A stretch of 36,819 nt of DNA from Methanolinea sp. (GCA_030019395.1 JASEES010000008.1:1-36819); one strand, 5' to 3'. Shown: positions 1 to 8,315, counted from the first letter of the stretch. Numbers and translations are program-made. The notes: a model not told the origin generated them from the letters alone.

Positions 1-363
1 ATTTCCCGCCTCGAGGCGTTTCGCCCTCCATGGAACGTGAGCACTGTTGCAGTGAAGGTTGCGCTCGAAGCCTTTGCACGTTACGATGAGCTCGCCACAT
101 CGGGAAAGAAGATCAGGGAGGAAAGAGCATGGCTCTGTTCCGCCCTCCGGGATCTTCCCATCAAAATCGAACCGTCGGAAGCGAACTTTCTTCTCATCCA
201 CACCGGACGCGACGTGAGGGAACTCTGCACCCGCCTTCTCCGGAAAGGGATTCTTGTCAGGGACTGCCATTCTTTCGGGTTACCTGAATCAATCCGGGTC
301 GCAGTCCGGACCCGGGAGGAAAACGCCCTCCTTGTCGAGGCACTAGAAGCATGTATGCACTGA
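1..363 (+). CDS. cobD: Threonine-phosphate decarboxylase-like aminotransferase (CobD/HisC family), C-terminal part
   Basis: The reading frame is open from base 1, so the N-terminal part, including the PLP lysine, lies outside the window. The visible 120 residues are the small C-terminal domain of a fold-type I PLP enzyme, with a conserved stretch ILVRDCHSFGLPESIRVAVR that carries the substrate-carboxylate-binding arginine. This stretch fits both CobD (L-threonine-O-3-phosphate decarboxylase, which supplies aminopropanol phosphate for cobamide synthesis) and HisC (histidinol-phosphate aminotransferase). The CobD reading is preferred because the gene overlaps the downstream cobY by 13 bases, which implies a cobamide operon. 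The family is clear; the exact activity is inferred from context. Confidence 0.75.
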   Translation: MSRLEAFRPPWNVSTVAVKVALEAFARYDELATSGKKIREERAWLCSALRDLPIKIEPSEANFLLIHTGRDVRELCTRLLRKGILVRDCHSFGLPESIRVAVRTREENALLVEALEACMH

Positions 364-956
364 TCCTTGCGGGAGGGATGGGAAGCCGGCTGGGCCTTGG
401 CGAGAAGGCCCTCGTGACTGTCAGGGAAGTGCCCATGATACGCCGGGTTGCTGATGCGTTCGTGCAGGCCGGGTGCGATGTTGTGGCTGTTCTTTCGCCC
501 CGGACTCCTTATACGCGGAACTGGTGCAGGGCAAACGGAATTTTCCACTACGTGGCGGAAGGGAGGGGCTACATGGAGGATATCATCGAGGCGGTCACTG
601 CACTTGAGATATCGTCACCGGTTTTCACCTGCGGAACAGACCTGCCCCTCCTTTCTTCTGATATTGTGAAAGACCTCATGGACAGGTATACCACGTGCGG
701 AATGGACGCCCTTTCCACGTGGGTCCCCATGGCGCTTGCGGAAGAACATGGCTACCAGCCCCCCTGCATCGGGATGGTATCTGGCATAGAAGCGTGCCCC
801 GCGGGAATCAACATCCTGCGTGGAGACATGATCGCATTTCCCCAGGAAGAGGAGCGCGTGCTTGTAGCGGATGCCCGCCTTGCATGCCATGTCAATACCA
901 AAAGTGCACTCGAAATCGCCGAAAGGCTCATCTCCCAATCTCGCCGGCCCTCCTGA
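351..956 (+). CDS. cobY: Adenosylcobinamide-phosphate guanylyltransferase (archaeal CobY)
   Basis: This 201-residue protein opens with the nucleotidyltransferase signature LAGGMGSRLG followed by a conserved lysine (EKAL), and has an acidic metal-binding stretch TCGTDLPLL near residue 100. Archaea use this enzyme in place of bacterial CobU: it transfers GMP from GTP to adenosylcobinamide phosphate to give adenosylcobinamide-GDP, the last activation step before nucleotide-loop attachment. The start overlaps the end of the CobD-like gene, so translation is probably coupled. Length is normal for the family. It fits with the cobamide uptake genes later in the window (cbiZ, btuFCD). Confidence 0.85.
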   Translation: MYALILAGGMGSRLGLGEKALVTVREVPMIRRVADAFVQAGCDVVAVLSPRTPYTRNWCRANGIFHYVAEGRGYMEDIIEAVTALEISSPVFTCGTDLPLLSSDIVKDLMDRYTTCGMDALSTWVPMALAEEHGYQPPCIGMVSGIEACPAGINILRGDMIAFPQEEERVLVADARLACHVNTKSALEIAERLISQSRRPS

Positions 957-1033
957 TTCCCTGATTCACTCTTCCCCCGTCGCACCCTTTCCCCCGGTTT
1001 TTCCGATATTTTTCGTCAATTTCACGGGAAAAT

Positions 1034-1043
1034 CATAAAATGA
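1034..1043 (+). promoter_or_regulatory. TATA-like box for a leaderless transcript
   Basis: The AT-rich stretch CATAAAATGA is centred about 26 bases before the ATG at 1065. In archaea transcription starts roughly 25 bases after the TATA centre, so the mRNA would begin at or next to the start codon. No Shine-Dalgarno sequence is present, consistent with a leaderless transcript. Confidence 0.5.
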
Positions 1044-1064
1044 TTCCTGACCAAGTACACATAT

Positions 1065-2303
1065 ATGCAGGTATCGCGGGAAGTGGAACTCGAGGGGCAT
1101 ATCATCGATTCAGGGATCATGACCCGTGTTTTTGACACCATCATGGATATGGGGGGTAACTTCGAGATCATCGTTTTTGATGTCGGAAAGAAGAAGACCG
1201 ATCCCAGCTATGCCCACCTGAAGGTGAACGCCGATACCGAGGAGAACCTGAATGCCATCCTCTCAGAGATCCACAGGTATGGAGCCCGCCTGCTCGAGAT
1301 TCGAGACGTTGTCACGGTCCCTGCAGAAGGAGACCGCGTCGTCCCCAAGGGGTTTTATTCAACGACCCACCACCCGACTTTCGTAAAGTATGCGGGGGAA
1401 TGGATACCCGTCCGGCATATCGAGATGGACTGCCTGATCGTGATTGACCCGGAAAAAAAGACCGCACTGTGCACCCCCATCTCGAAGCTGAAAAAAGGAG
1501 ATCTCGTCGTCGTCGGGGAAGAGGGAGTCAGGGTAAGTCCTCCCGAGAGACCCCGCAACGTCTCCACCTTCGAGTTCATGCACGGAACGGTCTCGCCCGA
1601 AAGGCCGAGTGAGACGATCATCGCGCGGATAGCCCGGGAGATTATCGAGGTCAAGAGGCGTGGAGGAAAAATTGCCCTCGTCGGAGGCCCTGCGATCATC
1701 CATACGGGTGCTGCAGGGGCGCTCGCACGCATCATCCGGAACGGGTATATCGATGTCCTCTTTGCGGGAAATGCCCTCGCGACACATGATATCGAGTATA
1801 ACCTTTTCGGGACATCCCTTGGAATGGATCTCTCCACCGGAAAACCCGTCACAGGGGGTCACAAGAACCACCTCTATGCAATATCGGAAGTGATTCGGGC
1901 GGGCTCCATCGCAGCGGCTGTCGAGAAAGGCATCATCACGGGGGGCATTATGTACGAATGTGTACGTCGGGGTATCCCGTTTGTCCTTGCAGGTTCCATT
2001 CGTGACGACGGCCCCCTGCCCGACGTTATCACGGATGCAATGGCTGCACAGGACCGCATGAGGGAGCACATCAGGGACTGCAGCATGGTCCTCATGGTTG
2101 CCACGCTCCTCCACTCGGTTGCCGTCGGGAATTTCCTGCCATCCTATGTCAAGACAATCTGCGTGGACATCAATCCCTCGTCTGTGACAAAGCTCATGGA
2201 CAGGGGGACGATGCAGGCCATCGGTGTTGTCAGTGATGCCGGGACTTTCTTCCCCCTTCTCGAAAAGCAGCTCGAATTGCAGAGCGGGAGAATCAACGGG
2301 TAA
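1065..2303 (+). CDS. Archaeal ornithine cyclodeaminase (TIGR00300, LOR/SDH-type domain)
   Basis: This 412-residue protein starts MQVSREVELEGHIIDSGIM and belongs to the TIGR00300 'LOR/SDH bifunctional enzyme conserved domain' family. Members include the C-terminal domain of cyanobacterial AgrE/ArgZ and a methanogen protein reported as ornithine cyclodeaminase, which converts ornithine to proline and ammonia. The C-terminal half is a Rossmann-like NAD-binding region (for example ALVGGPAIIHTGAAGAL and VLFAGNALATHDIE). The family call is firm; the reaction is taken from characterised relatives. The gene stands alone behind its own TATA-like box and overlaps the convergent RaSEA gene by 11 bases at the 3' end. 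Confidence 0.8.
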   Translation: MQVSREVELEGHIIDSGIMTRVFDTIMDMGGNFEIIVFDVGKKKTDPSYAHLKVNADTEENLNAILSEIHRYGARLLEIRDVVTVPAEGDRVVPKGFYSTTHHPTFVKYAGEWIPVRHIEMDCLIVIDPEKKTALCTPISKLKKGDLVVVGEEGVRVSPPERPRNVSTFEFMHGTVSPERPSETIIARIAREIIEVKRRGGKIALVGGPAIIHTGAAGALARIIRNGYIDVLFAGNALATHDIEYNLFGTSLGMDLSTGKPVTGGHKNHLYAISEVIRAGSIAAAVEKGIITGGIMYECVRRGIPFVLAGSIRDDGPLPDVITDAMAAQDRMREHIRDCSMVLMVATLLHSVAVGNFLPSYVKTICVDINPSSVTKLMDRGTMQAIGVVSDAGTFFPLLEKQLELQSGRING

Positions 2304-3318
2304 GTGGCATGCAATAGGGGCGCTCGTTTTCAAGCACGAACTCCCACTCTTTTTTGCACGTGCAATCCATCCCGAGTAACGCCTCCAGCAAACCCCTGTC
2401 CCCCGAGAGAGAGTAATCACGGATTCCCTGGAGAATGGTGCGGTCGCATGTTCCACAGTTGTGTGCACCCCTCGTCCTCCCGCCGGAGAGTGGGTCACAC
2501 AGGATGTGTCGTTCCGCACGTAAAAGGATGGAGAGGATACTCCAGAGATAGGGGGGGCGGAACTCTCCCCGTTTCCAGTAATACTCAAGTTCCGTGCCCT
2601 TCTGGACTGAACATGGATTGAGGGAGATCATATCGGCAATTCCCCGGAGAGCATTTATGGAAGAAACCACGTCCTCAATCGATTCACGCTCTGTCAGGAA
2701 GGGGGGTTTTGCAAGGAGGTATGTTTTGACACCTGCACCAGCGGACCGCGCCGCTTTTGAGGCCAAAAGAAAGTCATCCCAGGAAAAGCCCTTGTTGATG
2801 CATTTTTCCCTGATAAAGTCGTTGCTGGTCTCAAGGCCTATCGCGACATAGAGCGGGAGATCATGGCTGCCATCGTCAATGATCTCACGGAACGATGCAA
2901 CACGGTCAGTGACCACGAACTCCGGTCTCGTCTCGGCAATGACAATTTTTCCCCTGACCAGTGACCCGATGGCATCTCTTGCAGCCCCCGGAACCTCTAC
3001 CGGGTCAAAAAAGCTGCCGGAAGTGTAGATCTTGACGCAATCGATATTATCCATGGGAAAACGGTCTTTGAGCCAGGAGACCTGGGCAAGTAATAGTCGT
3101 GCCAGCTCGCCCTCTCCTGCTGCACCAAGCCTGACATGCCGGTAACTGCACATGCGGCAGCGGTTCCAGCTGCATCCTCCGGTTTTCAGGATGACGGTGA
3201 GCGTTGAAAGAACCCTGTTACCAATCCGGTCTGATCCTGTCCATGCCGCATAGGGCCTTGCCTCGTTCAATTCTCCGGCCACGTGGGTACTATATGGGCT
3301 CCCTCTCCTATTTGACAT
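2293..3318 (-). CDS. Archaeosine biosynthesis radical SAM protein RaSEA
   Basis: This 341-residue radical SAM enzyme has its 4Fe-4S ligands in GGCSWNRCRMCSYR (Cys 49, 54 and 57, a CX4CX2C spacing). Further cysteines near the C-terminus (HNCGTCDR and GMDCTCKK) are a known feature of the TIGR01210 family. RaSEA partners with ArcS: ArcS adds lysine to preQ0 at position 15 of tRNA, and RaSEA cleaves the adduct to give archaeosine. The start is supported by a purine-rich GGGAGGGGG directly upstream. Its 3' end overlaps the convergent cyclodeaminase gene. The ArcS gene is not in this window. Confidence 0.85.
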   Translation of the reverse strand: MSNRRGSPYSTHVAGELNEARPYAAWTGSDRIGNRVLSTLTVILKTGGCSWNRCRMCSYRHVRLGAAGEGELARLLLAQVSWLKDRFPMDNIDCVKIYTSGSFFDPVEVPGAARDAIGSLVRGKIVIAETRPEFVVTDRVASFREIIDDGSHDLPLYVAIGLETSNDFIREKCINKGFSWDDFLLASKAARSAGAGVKTYLLAKPPFLTERESIEDVVSSINALRGIADMISLNPCSVQKGTELEYYWKRGEFRPPYLWSILSILLRAERHILCDPLSGGRTRGAHNCGTCDRTILQGIRDYSLSGDRGLLEALLGMDCTCKKEWEFVLENERPYCMPLTR

Positions 3319-3541
3319 TCCCCCTCCCGTATTCCTTTTTTTCCGGGAGTCCCTCCAAAATCATGGAAAATAATGTTTATTGTTCATTTTCCGGGACATG
3401 GAACAGGGATCAGATACCAGAAGACTATTCAATTCTCCAGACGCAATACTAAAAAAGCACAGTGTCTCCGCGAATCGAATACCAAAAGATTATGCATTGA
3501 ATCCGGAGACGCCCTCTTGCGGAAAGGAAGTGTGCCGAACA

Positions 3542-4654
3542 ATGAGCTGCATGAATATGGGACCCACACCACGCACCGTTGTGGCCATGGTTATCCTTTT
3601 ACTGGTCTGTACAGGCCTTGTCTCGGCGTACGAGCTGAGTATCTCTGCACCCCCGACGATCCAGAAGGGCAAACCGCTCGTCGTGAACGGGACCTCCAAC
3701 ATTCCTGCAGGAATCTCTGTGGATATCGTCCTCTCGCGGTCGGAGTATACGACAGAAGAAATTGCCCGAAAGACCGTCACACTCCAGTCGAACAAAGAAT
3801 TTTCCGTTGTATTCGATACAAAAGATCTCCAGAAGGGCCAGTATAAGGTGGAAGTTCCCAGCATCCAGGGGTATGCATTCCTGGGAGGATCGGTCACACT
3901 GAGGATTGTCCAGGTGGTAGATCGGTCTGATGAGGTGACGATCAAGTCCATGCGGACGCAGGAGATGGATGGCACCCTCGAGATTGCAGGGGTTATCCCC
4001 AAAAATCCAAATTCCGGTGTGCAGGTCGAGGTCGTCGGGCCCGGGGACGAGGTTGTTTTCGGCCCACAGTTCATCTCAACGTCGTCTGACGGATCGTTTT
4101 CCCTGAACGTTCCCATAACAAAGGCAGGCAGGTATGAGCTGAGCATCACGGACAGCAAAGGTTTCATCGGGACGTACCTGTTTACCGTAAACGAAAGGGT
4201 GGAGACTGTTGCCACTCTGGCAACCACCCCCGCGATTCTGGCTGCAATCACCGCAACGGCCCCGTCAAGCGCCGAAAAACCCGCTTTTTTTGTCATTACA
4301 GGTCCAAAGGGAAAGGTGAAAATCTCAACATCTGCAGGGACCGACTGGGTCATCGAGTATGCAGACCAGAGGGGCATTATCCAGAAGGTTAACTCCAAAG
4401 GCCAGGTCGAACCTGAAGAAATTGCAGTCGATGTATCCGGGGACTCGCTCTTTCTCAAGGTTTATCCCTACCGCCTCTCTGACAGGGGAGACGTGACTGT
4501 TTTTGTCGAGGGGGCAGAAAAAATCGGAGTAGCAACGGAGATTCCTCCCGTCTTTGCACCGACAACCACACCGACGACGAAATCCCCGTTACCTCTCCTG
4601 CTTGCAGTTATTGCATTTGCCCTCATGGCTCTCGGGAAAAGATACCGGTCATGA
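3542..4654 (+). CDS. Secreted cell-surface protein with C-terminal membrane anchor
   Basis: The protein is 370 residues from the ATG at 3542, chosen because it places a signal peptide at the N-terminus (hydrophobic core VVAMVILLLVCTGLVSA). The frame stays open further upstream, but that part looks unlike protein sequence. The body is rich in beta-type, Ig-like segments, with repeated phrases such as ISAPPTIQKGKPLVVNGTS. A threonine/proline linker precedes a C-terminal hydrophobic helix (PLPLLLAVIAFALMALG) and a basic tail. This is the usual layout of methanogen surface proteins anchored by the C-terminus. Function is unknown. A possible ribosome site (GGAAAGGAAG) lies about 12 bases upstream. 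Confidence 0.7.
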   Translation: MSCMNMGPTPRTVVAMVILLLVCTGLVSAYELSISAPPTIQKGKPLVVNGTSNIPAGISVDIVLSRSEYTTEEIARKTVTLQSNKEFSVVFDTKDLQKGQYKVEVPSIQGYAFLGGSVTLRIVQVVDRSDEVTIKSMRTQEMDGTLEIAGVIPKNPNSGVQVEVVGPGDEVVFGPQFISTSSDGSFSLNVPITKAGRYELSITDSKGFIGTYLFTVNERVETVATLATTPAILAAITATAPSSAEKPAFFVITGPKGKVKISTSAGTDWVIEYADQRGIIQKVNSKGQVEPEEIAVDVSGDSLFLKVYPYRLSDRGDVTVFVEGAEKIGVATEIPPVFAPTTTPTTKSPLPLLLAVIAFALMALGKRYRS

Positions 4655-4797
4655 TCCCCCCCATTTTTTCGTGAATACAAGACCCTGGTTTGTCTCCCTG
4701 CAGGGAAGTACCATCATATGAACCGGGGGCCGTTTGCCCTGTGAATTACCGGGACGGGTTAGGTTTTTGATGGCCCAAAACCCATGATAAATAGCGG

Positions 4798-4882
4798 GCC
4801 GGGGTAGTCTAGTCCGGAAAGGCGGTGGCCTTGAAAGCCACTGGTGCCTGGCACCTCAAGAGTTCAAATCTCTTCCCCGGCG
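4798..4882 (+). tRNA. tRNA-Ser (anticodon UGA)
   Basis: The acceptor arms GCCGGGG (4798-4804) and CCCCGGC (4875-4881) pair perfectly. The anticodon stem GTGGC/GCCAC encloses loop CTTGAAA, giving anticodon TGA. A long variable arm (GGTGCCTGGCACC) and a G discriminator are both diagnostic of serine tRNA. The T-loop is TTCAAAT. The 3' CCA is not encoded. The length is 85 bases. Confidence 0.95.
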
Positions 4883-5081
4883 TCTGCTCCAGGAGTTCAA
4901 ATCACAGAACCGGCATAGACAGAAGTATCAGCGCCTGTGAAAATTTCCAGTGGCCGGTTACCGGTTTTCTCGAAATAACTCGTTCACGTCTGGATTCTTT
5001 ATTACGCAACATCCTTTTCGTGAAGGTGGATTACCACACCATGACCTCTGTATTTATCTTATTATCCCTTCCATCCCTGAC

Positions 5082-5912
5082 ATGAGTGACATGGAGAGTG
5101 ACCTCAAAAGGGGGATGGTTGCATGGTGCAGGAGACAGGGGATACCCCTGGTGGGAGTGGCCGATGCCACCCGGTGGCATACCCCGCCTTTTGTGCCCTG
5201 GATGCCTGAAGATTTTTTCCCGCAGTCAATATTCCCGGGAACGGAATCAGTTGTGGTCATCGGCCTTCCCGTGCACCTCCCGGTCATTGAAACGACACCA
5301 TCCATCTTTTACCATGAGCATTATAACACCCTGAACCGCCTGCTGGACCAGTTTACTTACCAGATTGCAGAGCGGTTCAACCAGGCGGGATATCCCTCGG
5401 TCTCTCTCCCCCGTGACGGGTATGGAAGCATCGAGGTCCTCCGCGAATCGCCTGTTGCTTTCTTTTCACACCGGCATGCAGCATTCCTTGCGGGTTTGGG
5501 GACCTTTGGACTGAATAACATGGTGCTCACACAAGGATACGGCCCGCGGGTGCGGTTCTCGTCAGTCTTTACCACTGCCCGTCTTCCTCCCGATCCCCTG
5601 ATGAAAATAGATCTCTGCACCCGGTGTCACCGCTGCGTGGAGATGTGCCCGGCAAGGGCGCTTCCGGAAGATCCTTACCCGCTGGGAATTACCAGGAAGG
5701 AAGCCTGCACGGAATACAGTGCGGCCCTGTTCCGGAGGCATGCATCTCCCTGCGGGGTCTGCATCAAGGTCTGCCCCGTGGGCGAGGATCGCCAGCACTT
5801 TGACCGGACTGACCCGGGTATCTATTCCCGGCAATACCCGGACCCGGCCCTTGCGCGTGCATGGGCCCATGTACGGAGGTATGGTCTAAAGGGTGCAGGC
5901 AAGGAAGTATGA
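5082..5912 (+). CDS. Epoxyqueuosine reductase-like protein with two 4Fe-4S clusters
   Basis: The protein is 276 residues from the ATG at 5082. A TATA-like TATTTATC about 25-30 bases upstream and the lack of a Shine-Dalgarno sequence suggest a leaderless start there rather than earlier in the open frame. The N-terminal part contains the QueG-like segment AFLAGLGTFGLNNMVL. Two ferredoxin-type motifs follow: Cys 179/182/185/189 (CTRCHRCVEMCP) and Cys 209/224/227/231 (CGVCIKVCP). In bacteria QueG reduces epoxyqueuosine using cobalamin, but archaea make archaeosine instead of queuosine. This short homologue therefore probably has another redox role, which is unknown. It lies between tRNA-Ser and hypC. 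Confidence 0.7.
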   Translation: MSDMESDLKRGMVAWCRRQGIPLVGVADATRWHTPPFVPWMPEDFFPQSIFPGTESVVVIGLPVHLPVIETTPSIFYHEHYNTLNRLLDQFTYQIAERFNQAGYPSVSLPRDGYGSIEVLRESPVAFFSHRHAAFLAGLGTFGLNNMVLTQGYGPRVRFSSVFTTARLPPDPLMKIDLCTRCHRCVEMCPARALPEDPYPLGITRKEACTEYSAALFRRHASPCGVCIKVCPVGEDRQHFDRTDPGIYSRQYPDPALARAWAHVRRYGLKGAGKEV

Positions 5913-6011
5913 GGAGAGCGGAAACCACCCCTTGCCTGTCAACGGGGAGGTTTCCCTGTGATCAGCTTTTATCATGGTAAAAGAGCAAGATCTCTTCAGG
6001 AGGTTCCTGGG

Positions 6012-6242
6012 ATGTGTATTGCTGTTCCTGCAGAGGTAATTGAGATCAGGGAGGGAAACATCGGCATTGTGGATTATGGTGATCTTCAGCAGGAAGTCCG
6101 CCTTGACCTCGTGGACGTGAAAGTCGGTGATTTTGTCCTGGTTCATGTTGGATTTGCCATCCAGAAGATATCGCGCGAAGAGGGACTCAAGACCCGCGAG
6201 ATCTTCCGCCAGGTGTATGCCGCGATGCAGGAATCCGACTAA
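6012..6242 (+). CDS. hypC: Hydrogenase maturation chaperone HypC
   Basis: This 76-residue protein begins MCIAVPAEVIEI, the HypC/HybG hallmark in which Cys2, exposed after Met removal, binds the Fe(CN)2CO unit together with HypD. HypC delivers that unit to the large subunit of [NiFe] hydrogenases, needed in hydrogenotrophic methanogens for the F420-reducing, Mvh and Ech/Eha-type enzymes. The start is fixed by the motif and by AGGAGGT 8 bases upstream, so an earlier in-frame ATG is not used. No other hyp genes are nearby. Confidence 0.93.
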   Translation: MCIAVPAEVIEIREGNIGIVDYGDLQQEVRLDLVDVKVGDFVLVHVGFAIQKISREEGLKTREIFRQVYAAMQESD

Positions 6243-6252
6243 AAATTTTTAC
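6241..6252 (+). terminator. Possible terminator palindrome at the hypC stop
   Basis: A perfect 12-base AT palindrome, TAAAAATTTTTA, begins with the hypC stop codon and contains a five-T run. Archaeal termination often uses short T-runs. This one is weak and is proposed on position alone. Confidence 0.3.
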
Positions 6253-6560
6253 AATTCCCTGCAGTTTTCAGATTGGTTCTCGTTTCATGCGGGCAGGTGA
6301 ACATCTTTCTTTCATTGGGACTGCCGCTGACCGATGAGCGATTGCACATCATGATGGAAAACCACGAGGTGATCATAGGTAGAAAAACCCTGATCGCTGT
6401 TTTTGGTCTGGAAAATGGTGACCTCTCCAGTTTCGTGTGCGTTTCGGGAGGATACAGTCTAAAAAGGAGCGTATTTTTTTTAAACCAACATGGAGGGCAA
6501 TATGCTTATCTTCTCTGACAGAGAAAAATAAAAAGAGATAATGGACAGGACGTGTTAAAA
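6243..6560. other. Gene-poor stretch between hypC and a small membrane protein
   Basis: I see no convincing gene in these 318 bases. Open frames exist on both strands but lack start signals and protein-like composition. A strong AT-rich element TATTTTTTTTAAA (6472-6484) is probably the promoter of the downstream gene. After it comes a Shine-Dalgarno-like GGAGGG (6492-6497) and a nine-codon open frame (6502-6531) of unknown relevance. Confidence 0.5.
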
Positions 6561-6740
6561 ATGGACAAAACAGGCGTTGCAAGTCTCATTGCAGGAATTA
6601 TTCTTCTGGTTCTCGGAGCATACGGGGTATGGATATTCCTGCCGGACGTAATTCTGTTTTTGAAAGGCGTTATCGGAATACTCGCAATCCTGATTGGGAT
6701 TTTCCTTGTCATATTCGGGGTAATACTGATAAAGGATTGA
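6561..6740 (+). CDS. Small two-helix membrane protein
   Basis: This 59-residue, highly hydrophobic protein has two predicted membrane helices (about residues 7-27 and 33-57) separated by a short loop with FLPD. It resembles the many small, glycine- and isoleucine-rich membrane proteins of methanogens, and I know no function. An in-frame GTG at 6552 could add three residues (MLK); the ATG is chosen as the simpler start. It has its own upstream AT-rich promoter element. Confidence 0.6.
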   Translation: MDKTGVASLIAGIILLVLGAYGVWIFLPDVILFLKGVIGILAILIGIFLVIFGVILIKD

Positions 6741-6888
6741 AACCAAACTTTTCTGGAAAAGCAATGCCCTTTTCCATAGGCATTTAATTGAAAAATAGAA
6801 ATATTTCTCCCCGGAACGGGAAACGATACGGATCCGGGGAATGTGAAAAGTTCCGGGGTGTTGTGTATCCCCCGGGATCGGTGGTCGC

Positions 6889-7785
6889 ATGGATAGAATG
6901 AAGGTCCTGGTGGTGCTCCTTGTCATCTCCCTTTCAGGGAATGTATTCTTTCTCGTGACAGGCGGGAATAACCCCGTATCCGAGAAAATCAGCCAGTCCC
7001 TCCTGTATGCATACCACCAGGCATTCCCTCCCCTGGACAATGAAACCATTTCCCTGGCGGAGAACGAAAGCAACCAGACCTATAACAATACGACGGAGGC
7101 CGTTCAATCGGGTGGTGATGAAAAGGAGTTCACTGCCCGGGACCTTCTCCTCATGATCGAGAAGAACGAGATCTCCGACGAGGAAATCCTGCAGATGCTC
7201 CTCTCCCTGGAAAACGAAACAGTCCCTGCAGAAGAACAGGAAGTCAATGTAACCCCGACACCAGACCCGAACGCCTGGAAGGTATACGAGAGTTCGAAAT
7301 GGCATTTTTCTATACCCTACCCACCAACATGGACGGTAAAGGAAGGGACCTCGGCGAGCTCTGTGGTCACGATTACTGCACCTATCGAAACAAAATGCAG
7401 TTCTGAATCAAAGCAGTGTTACCAGTATGTGGCTTCACTCTCCGTCTCGATCGATACCAATCCGGGAACGGGAGGCCTGGAAGAGTACTTCAACAAGAAG
7501 ATAGCATCGCTCCAGCGCCAGCTTGCAATTACCGCGACCAGTAAGAGTGCGACAACGTACATATCGGGTGAAAGGGCTTACTGGATCGAATACTATACCA
7601 GGGATTCACGAGGGAACCCGTCGAAGCGCTACATGCAATATTTTGCACTCCTCGACAAGAAAGTCTACATCCTGACATATTCAGGCCCCTATTCAACGAA
7701 CGAGAATGTCTATTCACGGAACAAGGGAGATGTCCAGAAAATGATAGAGGGGTTCACCGTCAAAAGGGAGTACGTGATCGTATAA
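6889..7785 (+). CDS. Membrane-anchored extracytoplasmic protein with PsbP-like domain
   Basis: This 298-residue protein has an N-terminal membrane helix (about residues 5-24). An acidic, Asn-rich linker with several N-glycosylation-type sequons (NESNQT, YNNTTE) follows, then a C-terminal domain from about residue 130 beginning KVYESSKWHFSIPYPPTWTV. That phrase and the closing segment on tyrosine-rich beta strands resemble the PsbP/MOG1-like fold common in secreted archaeal lipoproteins and stress proteins. Two cysteines (KCSSESKQC) could form a disulfide outside the cell. The specific role is unknown. It is transcribed alone; the stop codon falls in a short AAAGAT repeat. Confidence 0.65.
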   Translation: MDRMKVLVVLLVISLSGNVFFLVTGGNNPVSEKISQSLLYAYHQAFPPLDNETISLAENESNQTYNNTTEAVQSGGDEKEFTARDLLLMIEKNEISDEEILQMLLSLENETVPAEEQEVNVTPTPDPNAWKVYESSKWHFSIPYPPTWTVKEGTSASSVVTITAPIETKCSSESKQCYQYVASLSVSIDTNPGTGGLEEYFNKKIASLQRQLAITATSKSATTYISGERAYWIEYYTRDSRGNPSKRYMQYFALLDKKVYILTYSGPYSTNENVYSRNKGDVQKMIEGFTVKREYVIV

Positions 7786-7807
7786 AGATAAAGATAAAGA
7801 TAGAGAT
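7784..7807 (+). repeat. AAAGAT tandem microsatellite at a stop codon
   Basis: Three exact copies of AAAGAT and a fourth with one change (AGAGAT) start inside the stop codon of the PsbP-like gene. Slippage here would not change the protein before the stop. Confidence 0.8.
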
Positions 7808-8026
7808 TTCTCCTCATTTTATCATGAATGTTTAATTTTTTGAATAATCTGCATCTCTATTGACAAAGAAATGGTGCTGAAAAATCCCGGTTGGTGAAAA
7901 TACTTTATTGAACAGGAGTCTCCCCAAAATGCACTTATCACGGAAATTCACTGTTGTACGGGTGGAAAACAGGTCGTTTTTGAACCAATTGAGAAAATAA
8001 AGGATTAACCGGAGAAATGGAAAATA

Positions 8027-8281
8027 CTAGAACTTTTCCACGTCTTCGGCCTTGATTGTCTTTCTTCCTTCAGAAGCTGCTGCATTCGCTGCTTTTCTGG
8101 CAACTTCAGCAATGTATTTTTCAGTCCTGGCAACGATTGCCCTCGTGCCGTCCATGCTGATCCTCTCGGCACCACTGTTCTTGGCAATCCTGACGACTGG
8201 TGCGATAGGGAGGTCAAACGAGCTGCTCCTGGTTGACTTTGCTTTCTTCTTTACAGGTGCTTTCTTAACAGCTTTTGGCAT
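8027..8281 (-). CDS. Archaeal histone with basic N-terminal tail
   Basis: The protein is 84 residues from the ATG at 8281, with GAGG 9 bases upstream. Residues 24-84 match the histone fold of HMf-type proteins: LPIAPVVRIAKNSGAERIS for helix 1 and the start of helix 2, and GRKTIKAEDVEKF for the loop and helix 3. Two features are unusual. A lysine/alanine-rich tail of about 22 residues (MPKAVKKAPVKKKAK, then a Ser/Arg stretch) precedes the fold, whereas most methanogen histones begin almost at the fold. Helix 3 also stops early, after VEKF, where HMfB continues AVRRFKK. It would wrap DNA as dimers or longer polymers. The gene stands alone. Confidence 0.9.
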   Translation of the reverse strand: MPKAVKKAPVKKKAKSTRSSSFDLPIAPVVRIAKNSGAERISMDGTRAIVARTEKYIAEVARKAANAAASEGRKTIKAEDVEKF

Positions 8282-8290
8282 AAACACGTG

Positions 8291-8309
8291 CCTCAAAAAA
8301 CCATTGAGG
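8291..8309 (-). promoter_or_regulatory. Inverted repeat at histone 5' end, including the Shine-Dalgarno
   Basis: CCTCAA and TTGAGG flank a 7-base spacer just ahead of the histone start. The 3' arm contains the GAGG that would pair with 16S rRNA. It could be a protein-binding site at the transcription start or, if transcribed whole, a hairpin that hides the ribosome site. Confidence 0.4.
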
Positions 8310-8315
8310 TGGAAG

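Noticed and set aside
1359-2588. Long minus-strand open frame over the cyclodeaminase gene
   Set aside because: It mirrors a well-supported plus-strand gene and has Arg/Gly/Asp-biased composition without a recognisable domain or start signal.
6273-6518. 81-residue plus-strand frame after hypC
   Set aside because: It has no plausible start signal, its composition is not convincing, and it runs through the promoter of the next gene.
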